Assembly (NCBI GenBank): GCA_025350045.1
Contig: JANXYM010000087.1
Coordinates: forward strand, 1-64,000
Length of the DNA stretch: 64,000 nt
Origin: Methanomicrobiales archaeon
Lineage (GTDB): Archaea; Halobacteriota; Methanomicrobia; Methanomicrobiales; Methanospirillaceae
Direction: 5' to 3'
A program made the position numbers and the translations under genes. This document shows positions 52,431-61,696 of the stretch, in pieces; the first letter of the stretch is position 1, and every line of letters starts with the position of its first letter. Below the pieces are notes generated by a model, which was not told the origin of the DNA, ran no database searches, and saw only the letters and a program-made list of their open reading frames with translations.

Positions 52431-52726
52431 AGATCAACACCCACCGATCTCTTGATTCTCTCTCTCATGGTCAAACCCCCTTCTTCCTCGGCACCGATCG
52501 CAATCACGGTCGGCTTTACGGAATTTTCCAGAGTTGCACGAAGCCTGCGGGGAACTTTTTCCATGTCGCTGCTGTTGAGTACGAGTATAGCAACCTCGCC
52601 ATCCTGCAGCACGCTGGTGATGTATTCATTGAGTTGTTCATCGTTCTCGGCTGCATAGGTCTTACGGATACCCGCAAGCCTGAAACCAAGAATGAACTCA
52701 CTGTTGCCAATTACTGCGATCTCCAT
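52421..52726 (-). CDS. atpF: A-type ATP synthase subunit F
   Basis: A 101-residue subunit with the start [20 protein letters not shown], an alpha/beta fold like CheY, and [20 protein letters not shown]. It binds subunit D in the central stalk and helps regulate rotation. It starts directly after the atpC stop (no gap) and overlaps atpA by 10 bp. Confidence 0.95.
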   Translation of the reverse strand: MEIAVIGNSEFILGFRLAGIRKTYAAENDEQLNEYITSVLQDGEVAILVLNSSDMEKVPRRLRATLENSVKPTVIAIGAEEEGGLTMRERIKRSVGVDLWK

Positions 52727-53782
52727 TTACACCACCAGGTATTCCGCTATCTTCTCAGATGGCAGTTTTGACTCTTTTCCTCTGGCAAGCGCGCGGAGAT
52801 TGAACACCTCGTACTTCTTCTTCTCGAGATAGACGAGAATCGGATGAATTGAGATGGGATTGCGCTTTGACATCCGCTCCATCTGTTCCAGCTGCACCCG
52901 GGTGAGCCGTACTTCAACATCACGGATCGTTTTTTCAGTTCTCATCTCTTCAAGGAGAGAGAGAAGCAGCTTCTGGCGGATCTTTGCTTTGAGCTGGTCA
53001 ATGAATTCGCCCTGATCATCGATGTTATTTAAATTAGCAAAATCCGTTGCTGAAAGTGCTCCCCCGAGGATATGCATCTCCCGTGCATCCTCTTTAAAGG
53101 TGTCAGCCCGGAGCCTGAACAGGGTCTTGATGTTCTTGATATCGATATCGAGCTTGATGAAATCAATGAAGAGATTACCCCCTTTTATTCCTCCCTCGCC
53201 TTCAGCAAGGATCTCCGCATAGAACTGCTTGTAGAGCTCATTTTCCATGCGTGAGAAAGATCCGCTCTCCTTTGCGGCCGGGTACTCGCGGGCTAATACC
53301 GGGTACATCCGGTGACCTTTGAGCGCATCGATAATCCGCTCAATACTCTCTTCCGGTAAGAGGCGGTCGAGCACATTGGCGTCAAGACTGCCCGCAGGAA
53401 CAAGGATCTCTTTGATCTTGCCGGCCTTGACACCCTGCATCTTGCCGCGGAGGATCGTAAGAACATTCTGAATATCCCAGCGACGGAGATAAGCATGGGT
53501 AAACTGCTTTAAGTTTCCTGGAGTAATTTCCTGAATCTTCTGGTATTCCTTGGCTAAGTTCCAGGAAAGGGCAACTTCAATTAAGTCAATGCCTTTAAAG
53601 GTTGTAGCCAGCTCATCGATCTCCTGCTTGTATTCGGTTTCCCCTATGAGACGGGTAATCTCGGGGAGGCTCATATTGAGCATGCGCATATACTCCTCTT
53701 TTGGGAGGAGCTTTGCCTTTCTCACCCGCATCCTGGTACATACGTAGATGTACGGTGCTGAGATATTCTTCACCCCAACCAT
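52727..53782 (-). CDS. atpC: A-type ATP synthase subunit C
   Basis: A 351-residue funnel-shaped subunit that links the central stalk to the membrane ring, built from three similar helical domains. Signature pieces are YIYVCTRMRVRKAKLLPKEE at the start, YLRRWDIQNVLTILRGKMQG in the first third, and NLFIDFIKLDIDIKNIKTLF near residue 210, where the fold repeats. Length agrees with the family. It lies 12 bases after atpE and abuts atpF. Confidence 0.95.
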   Translation of the reverse strand: MVGVKNISAPYIYVCTRMRVRKAKLLPKEEYMRMLNMSLPEITRLIGETEYKQEIDELATTFKGIDLIEVALSWNLAKEYQKIQEITPGNLKQFTHAYLRRWDIQNVLTILRGKMQGVKAGKIKEILVPAGSLDANVLDRLLPEESIERIIDALKGHRMYPVLAREYPAAKESGSFSRMENELYKQFYAEILAEGEGGIKGGNLFIDFIKLDIDIKNIKTLFRLRADTFKEDAREMHILGGALSATDFANLNNIDDQGEFIDQLKAKIRQKLLLSLLEEMRTEKTIRDVEVRLTRVQLEQMERMSKRNPISIHPILVYLEKKKYEVFNLRALARGKESKLPSEKIAEYLVV

Positions 53783-53794
53783 ACCTTACCCCTC

Positions 53795-54373
53795 CTATAC
53801 AAACAGGATGTCAGATGCATCTTTCAACCCGGATTCCCAGACCCGTGCGAGGAATGTACGATAACTGTAATCAATCTGCAACGCTGCTCCTTCACCTTCA
53901 ATGAGGATCCCGCCATCGATGTTAACCGGGTCACCCAGCTTGAATCCCGCAAATTCGGGGTTCTCGGCTATAATTGCCTTTACTGCTGCCACATCCCGGG
54001 CATTACAGTAGACTTTCCCCTTCGGGATCTCTTTTTTTGCCTCGGTGAGGAGTTTTTTAATGGCTTCTCGATGGAAGCTTTCAGGGAGTCCGGCAATCTC
54101 CTTTCGTGTCGCTTCGTAGACTTCGTCTAAAAGCGCCTTTTGCGAATTCAGGATCTCGCGTTTGCCAAGAAGGTTTGCTGCAGAGACATCCTGTCCTACA
54201 ATATGGACGGCCTTCTTTTCAGACTCGGCTTCTGCGGCATGTTTGATCTCTTCAACCCGCTTTTGTGCAGTTGCAAGGATCTTTTCGATGTCCTGTTTTG
54301 ACTCCGACTGGATCCTTGCTGCTTCGCTCTTGCCTTTTTCCCTGATCTCTTCTACAACGGCTTCCAGTCCCAT
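53795..54373 (-). CDS. atpE: A-type ATP synthase subunit E
   Basis: A 192-residue peripheral-stalk subunit. ATG 54373 (AGGAG 8 bases upstream) gives MGLEAVVEEIREKGKSEAAR; the frame upstream belongs to the atpK coding region. A long N-terminal helix (to about 75) pairs with subunit H, and the C-terminal head has VYCNARDVAAVKAIIAENPE and NIDGGILIEGEGAALQIDYS, which bind subunit B. It follows atpK by 13 bases. Confidence 0.95.
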   Translation of the reverse strand: MGLEAVVEEIREKGKSEAARIQSESKQDIEKILATAQKRVEEIKHAAEAESEKKAVHIVGQDVSAANLLGKREILNSQKALLDEVYEATRKEIAGLPESFHREAIKKLLTEAKKEIPKGKVYCNARDVAAVKAIIAENPEFAGFKLGDPVNIDGGILIEGEGAALQIDYSYRTFLARVWESGLKDASDILFV

Positions 54374-54386
54374 TGTCTGCTCCTGC

Positions 54387-54659
54387 TTATAAGAATAACA
54401 GAAGGAGACCGACGACAAGACCGAAGATAACGATGGTTTCGGGGATAACGGTAAAGAGCAGTGCGAGACCGAACATATCCTTGTTCTCGGCGACTGCACC
54501 AACCGCGGCTGAACCGATACCCATTTCGGCAATACCCGTTCCGATACCGGTCAGACCGACTGCGATACCTGCACCAAGTGCCTTCATTCCCATCTGCGAT
54601 GCCTTGATCTGTTCAACGGTCATTCCAACGTCTACTGCTGCTACTAATTCTGCTGCCAT
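54387..54659 (-). CDS. atpK: A-type ATP synthase proteolipid subunit K (c ring)
   Basis: A 90-residue, two-helix proteolipid. An Ala/Gly-rich first helix (ALGAGIAVGLTGIGTGIAEM) and a second helix (GLALLFTVIPETIVIFGLVV) carry the ion-binding carboxylate Glu74 (IPETIVIFG). The N-terminal 20 residues before the first helix are longer than in many c subunits. The Na+-coordinating residues are not complete to my eye, so the coupling ion (H+ or Na+) cannot be told. A single hairpin, not a duplicated one. Confidence 0.92.
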   Translation of the reverse strand: MAAELVAAVDVGMTVEQIKASQMGMKALGAGIAVGLTGIGTGIAEMGIGSAAVGAVAENKDMFGLALLFTVIPETIVIFGLVVGLLLLFL

Positions 54660-54662
54660 AAT

Positions 54663-56651
54663 TTAGTCCTCCGTAAATCTTCTTTTCATTCCGAACGGAA
54701 TGTACTTCACGCCTCCACCTTTGTAGAACTTGGTGAAGAATTCAACATAATGCAACCTGATCGAGTGGAGTCCGCCACCCAGAATACCCAGTGCTACGTT
54801 CAGGGCATGTCCCATAAGGAAGATGACCAGCCCGGCAAGGATGATGAAAATACTGAAGATGGTAAAATTTTCTAACTGGGGCTCAATAAACATGCCGATT
54901 GCAATGAAATTCACTACCATTGCAATTGCAACGGATGAGAGCCCTACCGCAACAATACGGGCATACGATAAAACATGTGAGATGATTGAGGGGAGTTCGA
55001 CAACCTCAAGCATTGAGTCGCGTGCAATGAATAACACACCCACAATGACGAGCACTGCACCGATTACTCCCCCGACATTTACCAGGGAAACAACTGACGG
55101 GAGCCCCGTCAGATTTGGCATGAGGGGTATTACAGCTATTGACCAGATGGCAATCAGTATACCCCACATGACTGCAAGCCAGCCAAAGTTCGCCATTACT
55201 GCCTTTGTCCGGTGATCGCCATGATCCTGGCGTGCATGATTGATAATACCAAGGATACGTCCGAGCGTGATATGCAGAATACCGATCCAGATGGACAGAA
55301 CCATCAGTTCCGGAATCATTGGACCATGTCCCGCTACGGCACCCCCTTCCTCAGCAGCTTCTGCCATAAGGTGGCGGGAGAACATGATCGGTTTCAATCC
55401 CGGAATGGGAAACCCAAGGAACTCACTATAGAGCAATCCAAAGATGATGCTCGATATGCTTGCATTCCTGAGCACGTCCAGCAGCTGCCGGCCTTCTTCA
55501 CCCTTGAAGAACCTCCGGAGCCCGAATGCCATCGCAAGGAGAATCAACCCGTACCCGACGTCTCCAAGGATCAACCCAAAAAAGATAGGAAATACGATAG
55601 ATACCATCAGGGTTGGATCGATTTCAGAGTACCGGGGTCGGCTGAACACGTCGATGAGCACCTGTGTCGGTTTTGCAAACGACGGATTGTTGTACTCTAC
55701 CGGAACATTGTCATGTTCAAAGTCAATAGGCAACACGGTGACATAGATCTTTCCTCCTGTCGCTTTAACAAGAGCATCAGTTACCGCATCAACGCTTTCT
55801 GTTGGAACCCAGCCTTCTGCAACAAATGTCTGTTTCGTTGTCGCAAATCGCAGTGGGGCTTCAGTCTGCTCCACTTCTGCCCGCAAAAATTCCTCACTGG
55901 CAACCAGAAATCCACTGTGCTTCGTACGGACGGTTTCCAGTTTCTGGTGGATTTCTGCGATCTCGGTTTTCATAGTGGAGATCTCGGCGGCATAATAATC
56001 GATACGTACCTGCGGAGAGCCGTTCTCCTCTGGGACTGGTACTGACTGGAATGCAGCCTCCTGCAATGCCCGTTCAACCTCACTACGCTGCCCGACGGGC
56101 GCGACAATAACAATGAAACTCTTGTCTTTGCCGGGGGAATACAACATTTCACAGGGAACAGAAAGTGCTACTTCATGCGCTACATAGCCTGCGAAGACAA
56201 CAAACCCTGAATATCCCCGGTAAAGGTCCAAATCCACCGGTAAGGTAAGAAACGGTGCGATCTCAGCAATTTTTTGCTCGTTCTCTTTGAGACGGGCATC
56301 CAGTTTTGAGCGACGGATCGTAAGATCTTCAACTTCCTGTTCAAGAACCGGGAGTTCGCGTTCAATCCTGGATCTCAATTCTGTCCGGGTACTGGTCTTT
56401 GCTGAATCAATGTCATCCCCATGAATAGAGGTGGCATTTTCTATTGCCCGTATCTTGACGAGATCAACAGATGCTTCACTTGCTCCTGAAAGAGGCGTGC
56501 CGATCTTAAAACCCTCGTAACCCTCTGCCCCTGCTTCAACGAACTCCTCGATATGAAACAGATGATGGCGATAGAGTTCCGCAACAACCGGGGCCATACG
56601 GTCCCGTGATGCGGCGATGAGCAACCGGCTCATCCGCTTAGGCGCTAACAT
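54663..56651 (-). CDS. atpI: A-type ATP synthase subunit I (a subunit)
   Basis: A 662-residue membrane stator. The N-terminal half (1-345) is cytosolic with a helical arm (IRRSKLDARLKENEQKIAEI is one piece) that binds the peripheral stalk. The C-terminal half has seven to eight spans, including MVSIVFPIFFGLILGDVGYG at the start and VLSYARIVAVGLSSVAIAMV, with the essential Arg facing the c ring in SYARI. It overlaps atpH by 14 bp and lies 3 bases from atpK. Confidence 0.95.
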   Translation of the reverse strand: MLAPKRMSRLLIAASRDRMAPVVAELYRHHLFHIEEFVEAGAEGYEGFKIGTPLSGASEASVDLVKIRAIENATSIHGDDIDSAKTSTRTELRSRIERELPVLEQEVEDLTIRRSKLDARLKENEQKIAEIAPFLTLPVDLDLYRGYSGFVVFAGYVAHEVALSVPCEMLYSPGKDKSFIVIVAPVGQRSEVERALQEAAFQSVPVPEENGSPQVRIDYYAAEISTMKTEIAEIHQKLETVRTKHSGFLVASEEFLRAEVEQTEAPLRFATTKQTFVAEGWVPTESVDAVTDALVKATGGKIYVTVLPIDFEHDNVPVEYNNPSFAKPTQVLIDVFSRPRYSEIDPTLMVSIVFPIFFGLILGDVGYGLILLAMAFGLRRFFKGEEGRQLLDVLRNASISSIIFGLLYSEFLGFPIPGLKPIMFSRHLMAEAAEEGGAVAGHGPMIPELMVLSIWIGILHITLGRILGIINHARQDHGDHRTKAVMANFGWLAVMWGILIAIWSIAVIPLMPNLTGLPSVVSLVNVGGVIGAVLVIVGVLFIARDSMLEVVELPSIISHVLSYARIVAVGLSSVAIAMVVNFIAIGMFIEPQLENFTIFSIFIILAGLVIFLMGHALNVALGILGGGLHSIRLHYVEFFTKFYKGGGVKYIPFGMKRRFTED

Positions 56652-56967
56652 TCAGCTGCTCCTTAAACCGCGAAACCAGCAACTGCACTGCTTTTGAAAG
56701 GTTCTTCTCCCCTTTCTCTTTCAATGCCGCTGCGCGCTGATTGCCACTCTTTATGATTTCAGCGTGCTTAAGTGCCGCCTGGTGCCGTGCTTCTTCCAGT
56801 TTCAGCTTTTTGTATTGTTCAGCATTACTCTGCGCTTTTGCAACCAGATTATCAGATTCGAGCTCAGCCTGGGAATGTTTATGTTTCCTCTCTTCCTGGG
56901 CCTTGCTGATCACCGATTGGTACTCTTCTTCAGCTTTCTTGATGTCTTGTAGGACCTCAGTCTTCAT
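56638..56967 (-). CDS. atpH: A-type ATP synthase subunit H
   Basis: A 109-residue, almost wholly helical subunit (MKTEVLQDIKKAEEEYQSVI, then a charged coiled coil of Lys, Glu and Ala through LEEARHQAALKHAEIIKSGN). It pairs with E to form the peripheral stalk. It heads the operon, with GGAGG 5 bases before ATG 56967 and a TATA-like box about 40 bases upstream. The stop overlaps atpI. Confidence 0.93.
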   Translation of the reverse strand: MKTEVLQDIKKAEEEYQSVISKAQEERKHKHSQAELESDNLVAKAQSNAEQYKKLKLEEARHQAALKHAEIIKSGNQRAAALKEKGEKNLSKAVQLLVSRFKEQLNVSA

Positions 56968-57005
56968 CCAACCCTCCTCTCACGGCAGTACAATAATTGG
57001 TGAAA

Positions 57006-57016
57006 AAAGGAATATA
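57006..57016 (-). promoter_or_regulatory. Promoter of the ATP synthase operon
   Basis: ACATATATTCC on the minus strand lies about 39-49 bases upstream of the atpH ATG, the right place for an archaeal TATA box with a short leader containing GAGAGGAGGG. No other TATA-like site is closer. Confidence 0.55.
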
Positions 57017-57091
57017 TGTATTGTTATTTACGATCAGGCAATTGGGTTACCCAAGTCAAATCCTATAGATTAACAACAATACCAGAAAAAT

Positions 57092-57565
57092 TCAGGCTAA
57101 ATCTGTTTTAATCTGGCATTTTATCCTTTGAAGGGATATACCCGCAGGAACCGGTGCTATTTCCACACCCTGTCTGGTACCTCTGAGGGTTATACCAGCC
57201 AACTCATCGCTTGAACATACGAGGTGCTGCTCAGGGTGTGTACCCCGCTGAATCGAACAATTGGTAGAGATCTCCGGTGCAACAGATACCACGTGAGAGA
57301 GCCGTTTTGATCCCGGGTGGTCTTTTTCGAGTACGAGAAGTGGCATATGATATGCTCTTACGAGCTCGATGAGCATCATGGCCGGTTCAACCGCCCCACC
57401 TCCGGGTGCTGAGACTACTACGAGAGACCCGGGTTCGACTCCCTGGACATATTCATCAGATGAGGTTTCTATACACAGCGCAAACCGGGTCAGGGTCTTT
57501 GCAACAAGTAAAAAAGAGTGTGTTTCTGAAATGAGCAGTAGCTCATCATCCAGAGGAAAAATCAT
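57092..57565 (-). CDS. Conserved methanogen protein paired with a zinc ribbon
   Basis: A 157-residue cytosolic protein. The N-terminal part is beta-rich (MIFPLDDELLLISETHSFLL), with SLVVVSAPGGGAVEPAMMLI in the middle, a Gly-rich turn that could bind a phosphate, then VRAYHMPLLVLEKDHPGSKR and SNCSIQRGTH-like segments toward the end. I do not recognise the family. It overlaps the upstream zinc-ribbon gene by ATGA (57562-57565), so the two are translated together, and lies between the pilus-like gene cluster and the ATP synthase operon. Confidence 0.6.
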   Translation of the reverse strand: MIFPLDDELLLISETHSFLLVAKTLTRFALCIETSSDEYVQGVEPGSLVVVSAPGGGAVEPAMMLIELVRAYHMPLLVLEKDHPGSKRLSHVVSVAPEISTNCSIQRGTHPEQHLVCSSDELAGITLRGTRQGVEIAPVPAGISLQRIKCQIKTDLA

Positions 57566-57723
57566 ATTTCAGTCACGTCTTCTGACTGACAGCTCGGACA
57601 GATGGGATTTTTCCCAATTCCCTTGAACCGCTCACTGCATTCATTACAGCGGTAATTTTTTGGCTTTAAACGATCCGGGGGAATATCGATATCCATTGGC
57701 CCGCCAACACTACACACGTCCAT
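57562..57723 (-). CDS. Small zinc-ribbon protein (53 residues)
   Basis: A 53-residue gene starting at ATG 57723 (GAGGTGA just upstream). It reads MDVCSVGGPMDIDIPPDRLK and then has a complete zinc ribbon: YRCNECSERFKG and NPICPSCQSEDV (Cys-X2-Cys twice). Its TGA overlaps the next start as ATGA. Small ribbons of this kind work as adaptor subunits in transcription, translation or secretion complexes. The tight coupling with the unknown downstream gene argues that it is real. Confidence 0.7.
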   Translation of the reverse strand: MDVCSVGGPMDIDIPPDRLKPKNYRCNECSERFKGIGKNPICPSCQSEDVTEI

Positions 57724-57798
57724 TTCACCTCACTACGTCATATTCGCTCTGCATTATTTAATTCTATGGAAAATATGAACGCTCTTTTTTCTTATTTG

Positions 57799-59742
57799 TC
57801 AAACGGGACTGATAGTGAGCACGAAGTTGAAGGCGACCAGCGCGATTATGAGAAGGACACAGGAATGTTTTACTCCTGCCGAAATCGATGATTCACCCAT
57901 CTGCCCGGCAATCATCCCTGAGAAGAGAGCTTGCACAAGACATGCGTGATACAGGAGGCGGTTGAAAGTCTGAATGGGTATCGAACCTATACCAGATAAT
58001 GCCCCGGACGTTGGTAATCCGGTGGTTGTGATTTTTGCAAGCACCGGGAGGAACTGGGTAGTTAGTACCCCTACGACAAAGAGGAAGACAAAGAACGAGA
58101 GGTACACAATCGCGGTATAGATGAACATCTCTGCCAGACGTTCTCTTTTGAGAACTTCGGTCATCTTTGCATCACTGGATGCGATTGAGAGCACCGCGCC
58201 AATCTGACCGCTCATCTCACTCGCTTTGGTGATGAGGGTCACCGTCCGTGCAATGGAGGGGGTACTGACCCGTTCTTCGAACCGCATGAGGGCTTCAGTA
58301 AAATTTGCACCCCATTCCATATCGCGTTTGATTCTCCGTATTTCATAACTCAGGAGCCCGAGGTTGGTGTTCACCATGATAGCAATTGCCTGGGCGATCG
58401 TTAATCCCACCTGGTTGATGCCTGCCATACGTTCAAGAAAGTCAGGTATAAGCGTCTGGATTCCAAGCACTTTCCGGGACCAGATCTCGTAAAACACTGC
58501 ATAGGGAATGAGTATGATGAGCACGGCAATAACGATGTGATCATCAAGTACATTGATGAAGGTCTCCATGTTGGAATAATGAGGTATCTTCACCAGAATT
58601 ATTACAATATAAAGAATTGCGACAGGTACCGTCACATAGAGCGTCTGATTTACATTACTGACAAAACTCTCAAGCGGGTGCCGGATGAAATTGACGAGAG
58701 ATCTGAGCTGGTCATATTTCTTCAGCTGTTCATACAGGGGTTCCTCATCGTTTTTTTTATAAATGATTACGTCTGCATAGGTATGCAGCCACTTTGTCCT
58801 GACGTACCGGGAAGTCTTTTCGGCTTTTATCGAGATGAGATCGATCATAAGAATGAATACGAGTGAACCTATCGGGATGACCGCATAGGTTACCATCGCC
58901 AGCTGGATAACCGCATTGCCACCCATCATCCCCATCACGACCATAATGATGATCAAAAAGAGCGGGCCTGCGACAAACAGAGTTACATAGGACTCTGCAA
59001 CAAGAGAGAGCACCGTGAGAAACTGCCTCTGTTCAAACCGTGCTTCTTCCTGATACAACCTGACCCGCGTGGAGAGAAATTCCGCCATATCCCCGCCACT
59101 CTCAATGACCGAGAGGAGATCTTCTAAAAAATCCTTGAGTTTTTCGGAGGGCGTTGTTTCGGAAAGGTGCCGTATTGCAGTTACTACATCGTACCCGAAA
59201 AAATCTGCGTCCCGGACAATCTGGCGGAACTCCAGCGCAACTTCGCCATAAATGTTTGCACGATCAGAAAGGGATCGGAAGATCACCATAAGTTGAGCTC
59301 CTCCGCGCCTCATGGCGTACATATAAGCCACGGCATTGTGCAGAGTCATGTTGATCTTGATCGAGCGGTTATTCTTCTCGATACCCGGTAAACGCAACAT
59401 GAGGGAATAACCAATAAACGTGCCAATAATAAACGAGGCTATAATCGCCAGAACCTGCATATATTCCGCCGGGTTGATGGCATTGAAAAAGACCGGCAAC
59501 TGCAAGTTAAAAACATTATAGATACCGGTTCTCCCGGAGTATACCTGCAGGCTCAGAAAAGCACTTACAAAATACCCAATTATTGCAAAAAGAATGCCCG
59601 TCAGAAGCGCGATTTTAATGGATCTCCAGAGATACTGCTCAAGTGTCATCCCCGAGCGTGCAGATATCATGTCGGAATGCAGGCTGTGATACCGGAGTGG
59701 ATCGCGCTGGATCCATTTCCAGAGAGAATTCCTGAATATCAT
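57799..59742 (-). CDS. Type IV pilus/archaellum-like membrane platform protein (FlaJ/GspF/TadC family)
   Basis: A 647-residue protein with two T2SSF domains. The first half has spans near 35-65 and 100-125, the motif VAYMYAMRRGGAQLMVIFRS, and LSVIESGGDMAEFLSTR (ESGGD-type) around residue 215. The second half (from about 350) has more spans and a repeat of the pattern, including MAGINQVGLTIAQAIAIMVN and RTVTLITKASEMSGQIGAVL. This is the usual platform on which a FlaI-type ATPase assembles pilins. It is longer than archaellum FlaJ, closer to archaeal adhesive-pilus platforms. It overlaps the ATPase gene by ATGA. No pilin or prepilin peptidase gene is in the window. Confidence 0.88.
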   Translation of the reverse strand: MIFRNSLWKWIQRDPLRYHSLHSDMISARSGMTLEQYLWRSIKIALLTGILFAIIGYFVSAFLSLQVYSGRTGIYNVFNLQLPVFFNAINPAEYMQVLAIIASFIIGTFIGYSLMLRLPGIEKNNRSIKINMTLHNAVAYMYAMRRGGAQLMVIFRSLSDRANIYGEVALEFRQIVRDADFFGYDVVTAIRHLSETTPSEKLKDFLEDLLSVIESGGDMAEFLSTRVRLYQEEARFEQRQFLTVLSLVAESYVTLFVAGPLFLIIIMVVMGMMGGNAVIQLAMVTYAVIPIGSLVFILMIDLISIKAEKTSRYVRTKWLHTYADVIIYKKNDEEPLYEQLKKYDQLRSLVNFIRHPLESFVSNVNQTLYVTVPVAILYIVIILVKIPHYSNMETFINVLDDHIVIAVLIILIPYAVFYEIWSRKVLGIQTLIPDFLERMAGINQVGLTIAQAIAIMVNTNLGLLSYEIRRIKRDMEWGANFTEALMRFEERVSTPSIARTVTLITKASEMSGQIGAVLSIASSDAKMTEVLKRERLAEMFIYTAIVYLSFFVFLFVVGVLTTQFLPVLAKITTTGLPTSGALSGIGSIPIQTFNRLLYHACLVQALFSGMIAGQMGESSISAGVKHSCVLLIIALVAFNFVLTISPV

Positions 59743-61481
59743 CGGATTACCTTGCGGAGATCGGTAATATGGGCCAGCACTTCTTTGGCATCGATGTAGT
59801 ACGCATGGAAGAGGGTCGCAACCGAGATATAATCTTTAATTCCCTGCTTTCTCATCTCTTCTAAGAGATTTTTCCGTATGGCAATTTCAGCCTCAAGCTG
59901 TTCACGGGTCCATCCCCGTTTTTCTGCAATATCAGAATAGATCTGGGATCTCCCGGTAAAACTGAACTTGTCCTTAACGGGATCATATACGAAAACATTG
60001 TTGACCCGCAGGTTTCCGGTTGATGGATCAATACCGGCAATCTCGACAACTTCCTGAACCCGGCGGACGCGTTCTGTTCCGTGATAGATAAGACCCTGCA
60101 CGCTGACGATGTTAAGGGCCTGCACCATGTTTCTGGGAACATTCAATGGCTCGCTTTCGAGACGGTGGATTGCTGCATCTACACTCCCTGCGTGCATGGT
60201 GGAGAAGGTGGTATGCCCGGTATTCATTGCCTGGAAAAGGGTCTGGGCTTCAGCACCTCGCACTTCCCCAACAAGGATGAATTCGGGACGTTGTCGCATC
60301 GCAGCCCGCAACAGGTCAAACATGTTGATGGCATTGCCACCTTCCGAAAGGGCTTCCCGGGTGACACTCGCGATCCAGTTGTCATGGTACAGGGTGATCT
60401 CACGGGTATCTTCAATACTCACAATTTTAGCAACCGGAGGAATGAACAGGGAGACCGCATTCAGAGAAGTCGTCTTTCCGGAAGCAGTCCCTCCGATAAA
60501 CAAGAGGCTTTTGTTATTCTCAATAGCGAGCCAGAAATAAGCAAGCGATTCCGCATTGAAAGTACCGATCTCCATGAGTTCAATGGGAGAGAACGGCTCT
60601 TCCCGGAATTTCCGTATGGTAAACGAAGTCCCCCGGGTTGTCACTTCAGTACCAAGAGTGAGCTGGAGCCGGGAGCCCTCCGGGAGCGTCGCATCGATCA
60701 TCGGAGAGCCCGTAGAGATGTGCTTTCCCGAACGCTGGGCGAGCGTGATTGCCAGCGAGTTCAGAACATCGGATTCAAAGGCAATATTTGTTTTGATGTT
60801 CCGGTAGTGCCGGTGATAGAGGAAGAGCGGGACTTTATTGCCATCGCAGGAGATATCCTCCAGATTAGGATCCTTCATCAGGGGGTCAATACGCGACCAG
60901 CCGATAAAATTCCTGATCAGGAAATACTGAAGCTTGTAGAGAGTGGATCGTTCAAGCGTAAGGCCATAATTGTCAATGAGACCGTGCATCTTTTCAAGGA
61001 GGATGCGCCTGCGATCCTTTTTGATCTCATCGGCTGTCAGGATCAGTACATCCCGCAGATCCTCATAAAGACGCTCCAGCAGTTCATATTCAAAGTCGGA
61101 CAGGGAGGGTTCAAACAGGAGATATTCCGGCTGATTGGTCTTCTTATTCAGGGCAATAATGACGAGAGATCGCCCGTTTTCTATCCAGTACTGATCGATC
61201 TGTTCATAGGAGTCGTCCACATTTACTTCAACAAGCGTTCCGTCCCGTTCAAAAACGTATTCATCTATGGCTGATTTCGCAACCCCTTTGAGCAGGTGAA
61301 AATAGTGGCGGTAGCTTGCATCGGGTTTTTTGGATATCGTTTTGGATTCCGGTGCGGGAGTTTTCTCTGTATTCCCACCGGCTAAGGTTTTTTCTGGTTC
61401 AGCAGGTGGTTCAGCAGGTCCCTGGGCCCCTTTTTCCGCCTGATCTTTTTTAAGCGAATTTAAGAATTCAGAAATCTGCAT
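59739..61481 (-). CDS. Type II/IV secretion ATPase (FlaI/GspE/TadA family)
   Basis: A 580-residue hexameric ATPase that drives pilus or secretion-apparatus assembly. ATG 61481 is chosen (TTG at 61490 is the only earlier start). Residues 15-55 are a Pro/Glu/Lys-rich flexible lead. Then come the N-terminal domain (about 60-290), the Walker A GGTASGKTTSL (330-340), the Asp box VSIEDTREITL, Walker B EFILVGEVRGAEAQTLFQAM and the His box TGHTTFSTMHAGS. All catalytic motifs are present. It overlaps the platform gene and is divergent from the KaiC pair. Confidence 0.92.
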   Translation of the reverse strand: MQISEFLNSLKKDQAEKGAQGPAEPPAEPEKTLAGGNTEKTPAPESKTISKKPDASYRHYFHLLKGVAKSAIDEYVFERDGTLVEVNVDDSYEQIDQYWIENGRSLVIIALNKKTNQPEYLLFEPSLSDFEYELLERLYEDLRDVLILTADEIKKDRRRILLEKMHGLIDNYGLTLERSTLYKLQYFLIRNFIGWSRIDPLMKDPNLEDISCDGNKVPLFLYHRHYRNIKTNIAFESDVLNSLAITLAQRSGKHISTGSPMIDATLPEGSRLQLTLGTEVTTRGTSFTIRKFREEPFSPIELMEIGTFNAESLAYFWLAIENNKSLLFIGGTASGKTTSLNAVSLFIPPVAKIVSIEDTREITLYHDNWIASVTREALSEGGNAINMFDLLRAAMRQRPEFILVGEVRGAEAQTLFQAMNTGHTTFSTMHAGSVDAAIHRLESEPLNVPRNMVQALNIVSVQGLIYHGTERVRRVQEVVEIAGIDPSTGNLRVNNVFVYDPVKDKFSFTGRSQIYSDIAEKRGWTREQLEAEIAIRKNLLEEMRKQGIKDYISVATLFHAYYIDAKEVLAHITDLRKVIR

Positions 61482-61696
61482 ACTGCACAAGCTCCCTATC
61501 CGTAAAACTACTGTTGTTCCCGATGTATAATTCGGGAGATCATTCTATATAATGTATGTGTCATTACGGGAAATTGGCGGATATTTAGTCGTTTTACCTG
61601 CATTTCTGATGATCATGCTTTAGCGATCAGATATATTTATAACACTCCCCATGAGAGTTTCTGTGAAGAATAGTTCTCTATTAGTGAGGGGGGTTT
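61482..61696. promoter_or_regulatory. Divergent promoter between the pilus-like genes and the KaiC pair
   Basis: For the leftward ATPase gene, TCTATATAAT (61544-61553) is the TATA-like box, with a small inverted repeat CCCGA-TGTATAAT-TCGGG (61519-61536) just downstream. For the rightward KaiC genes, ATATATTTATAA (61631-61642) is the TATA box and GTGAGGGGGG before ATG 61697 is the ribosome site. The shared 215-bp region makes coordinated control likely. Confidence 0.6.

Noticed and set aside
59739-61481. Genuine archaellum operon
   Set aside because: No archaellin, FlaC-G or prepilin peptidase genes accompany the ATPase and platform; the platform is longer than FlaJ. A pilus or secretion-type system is more likely.
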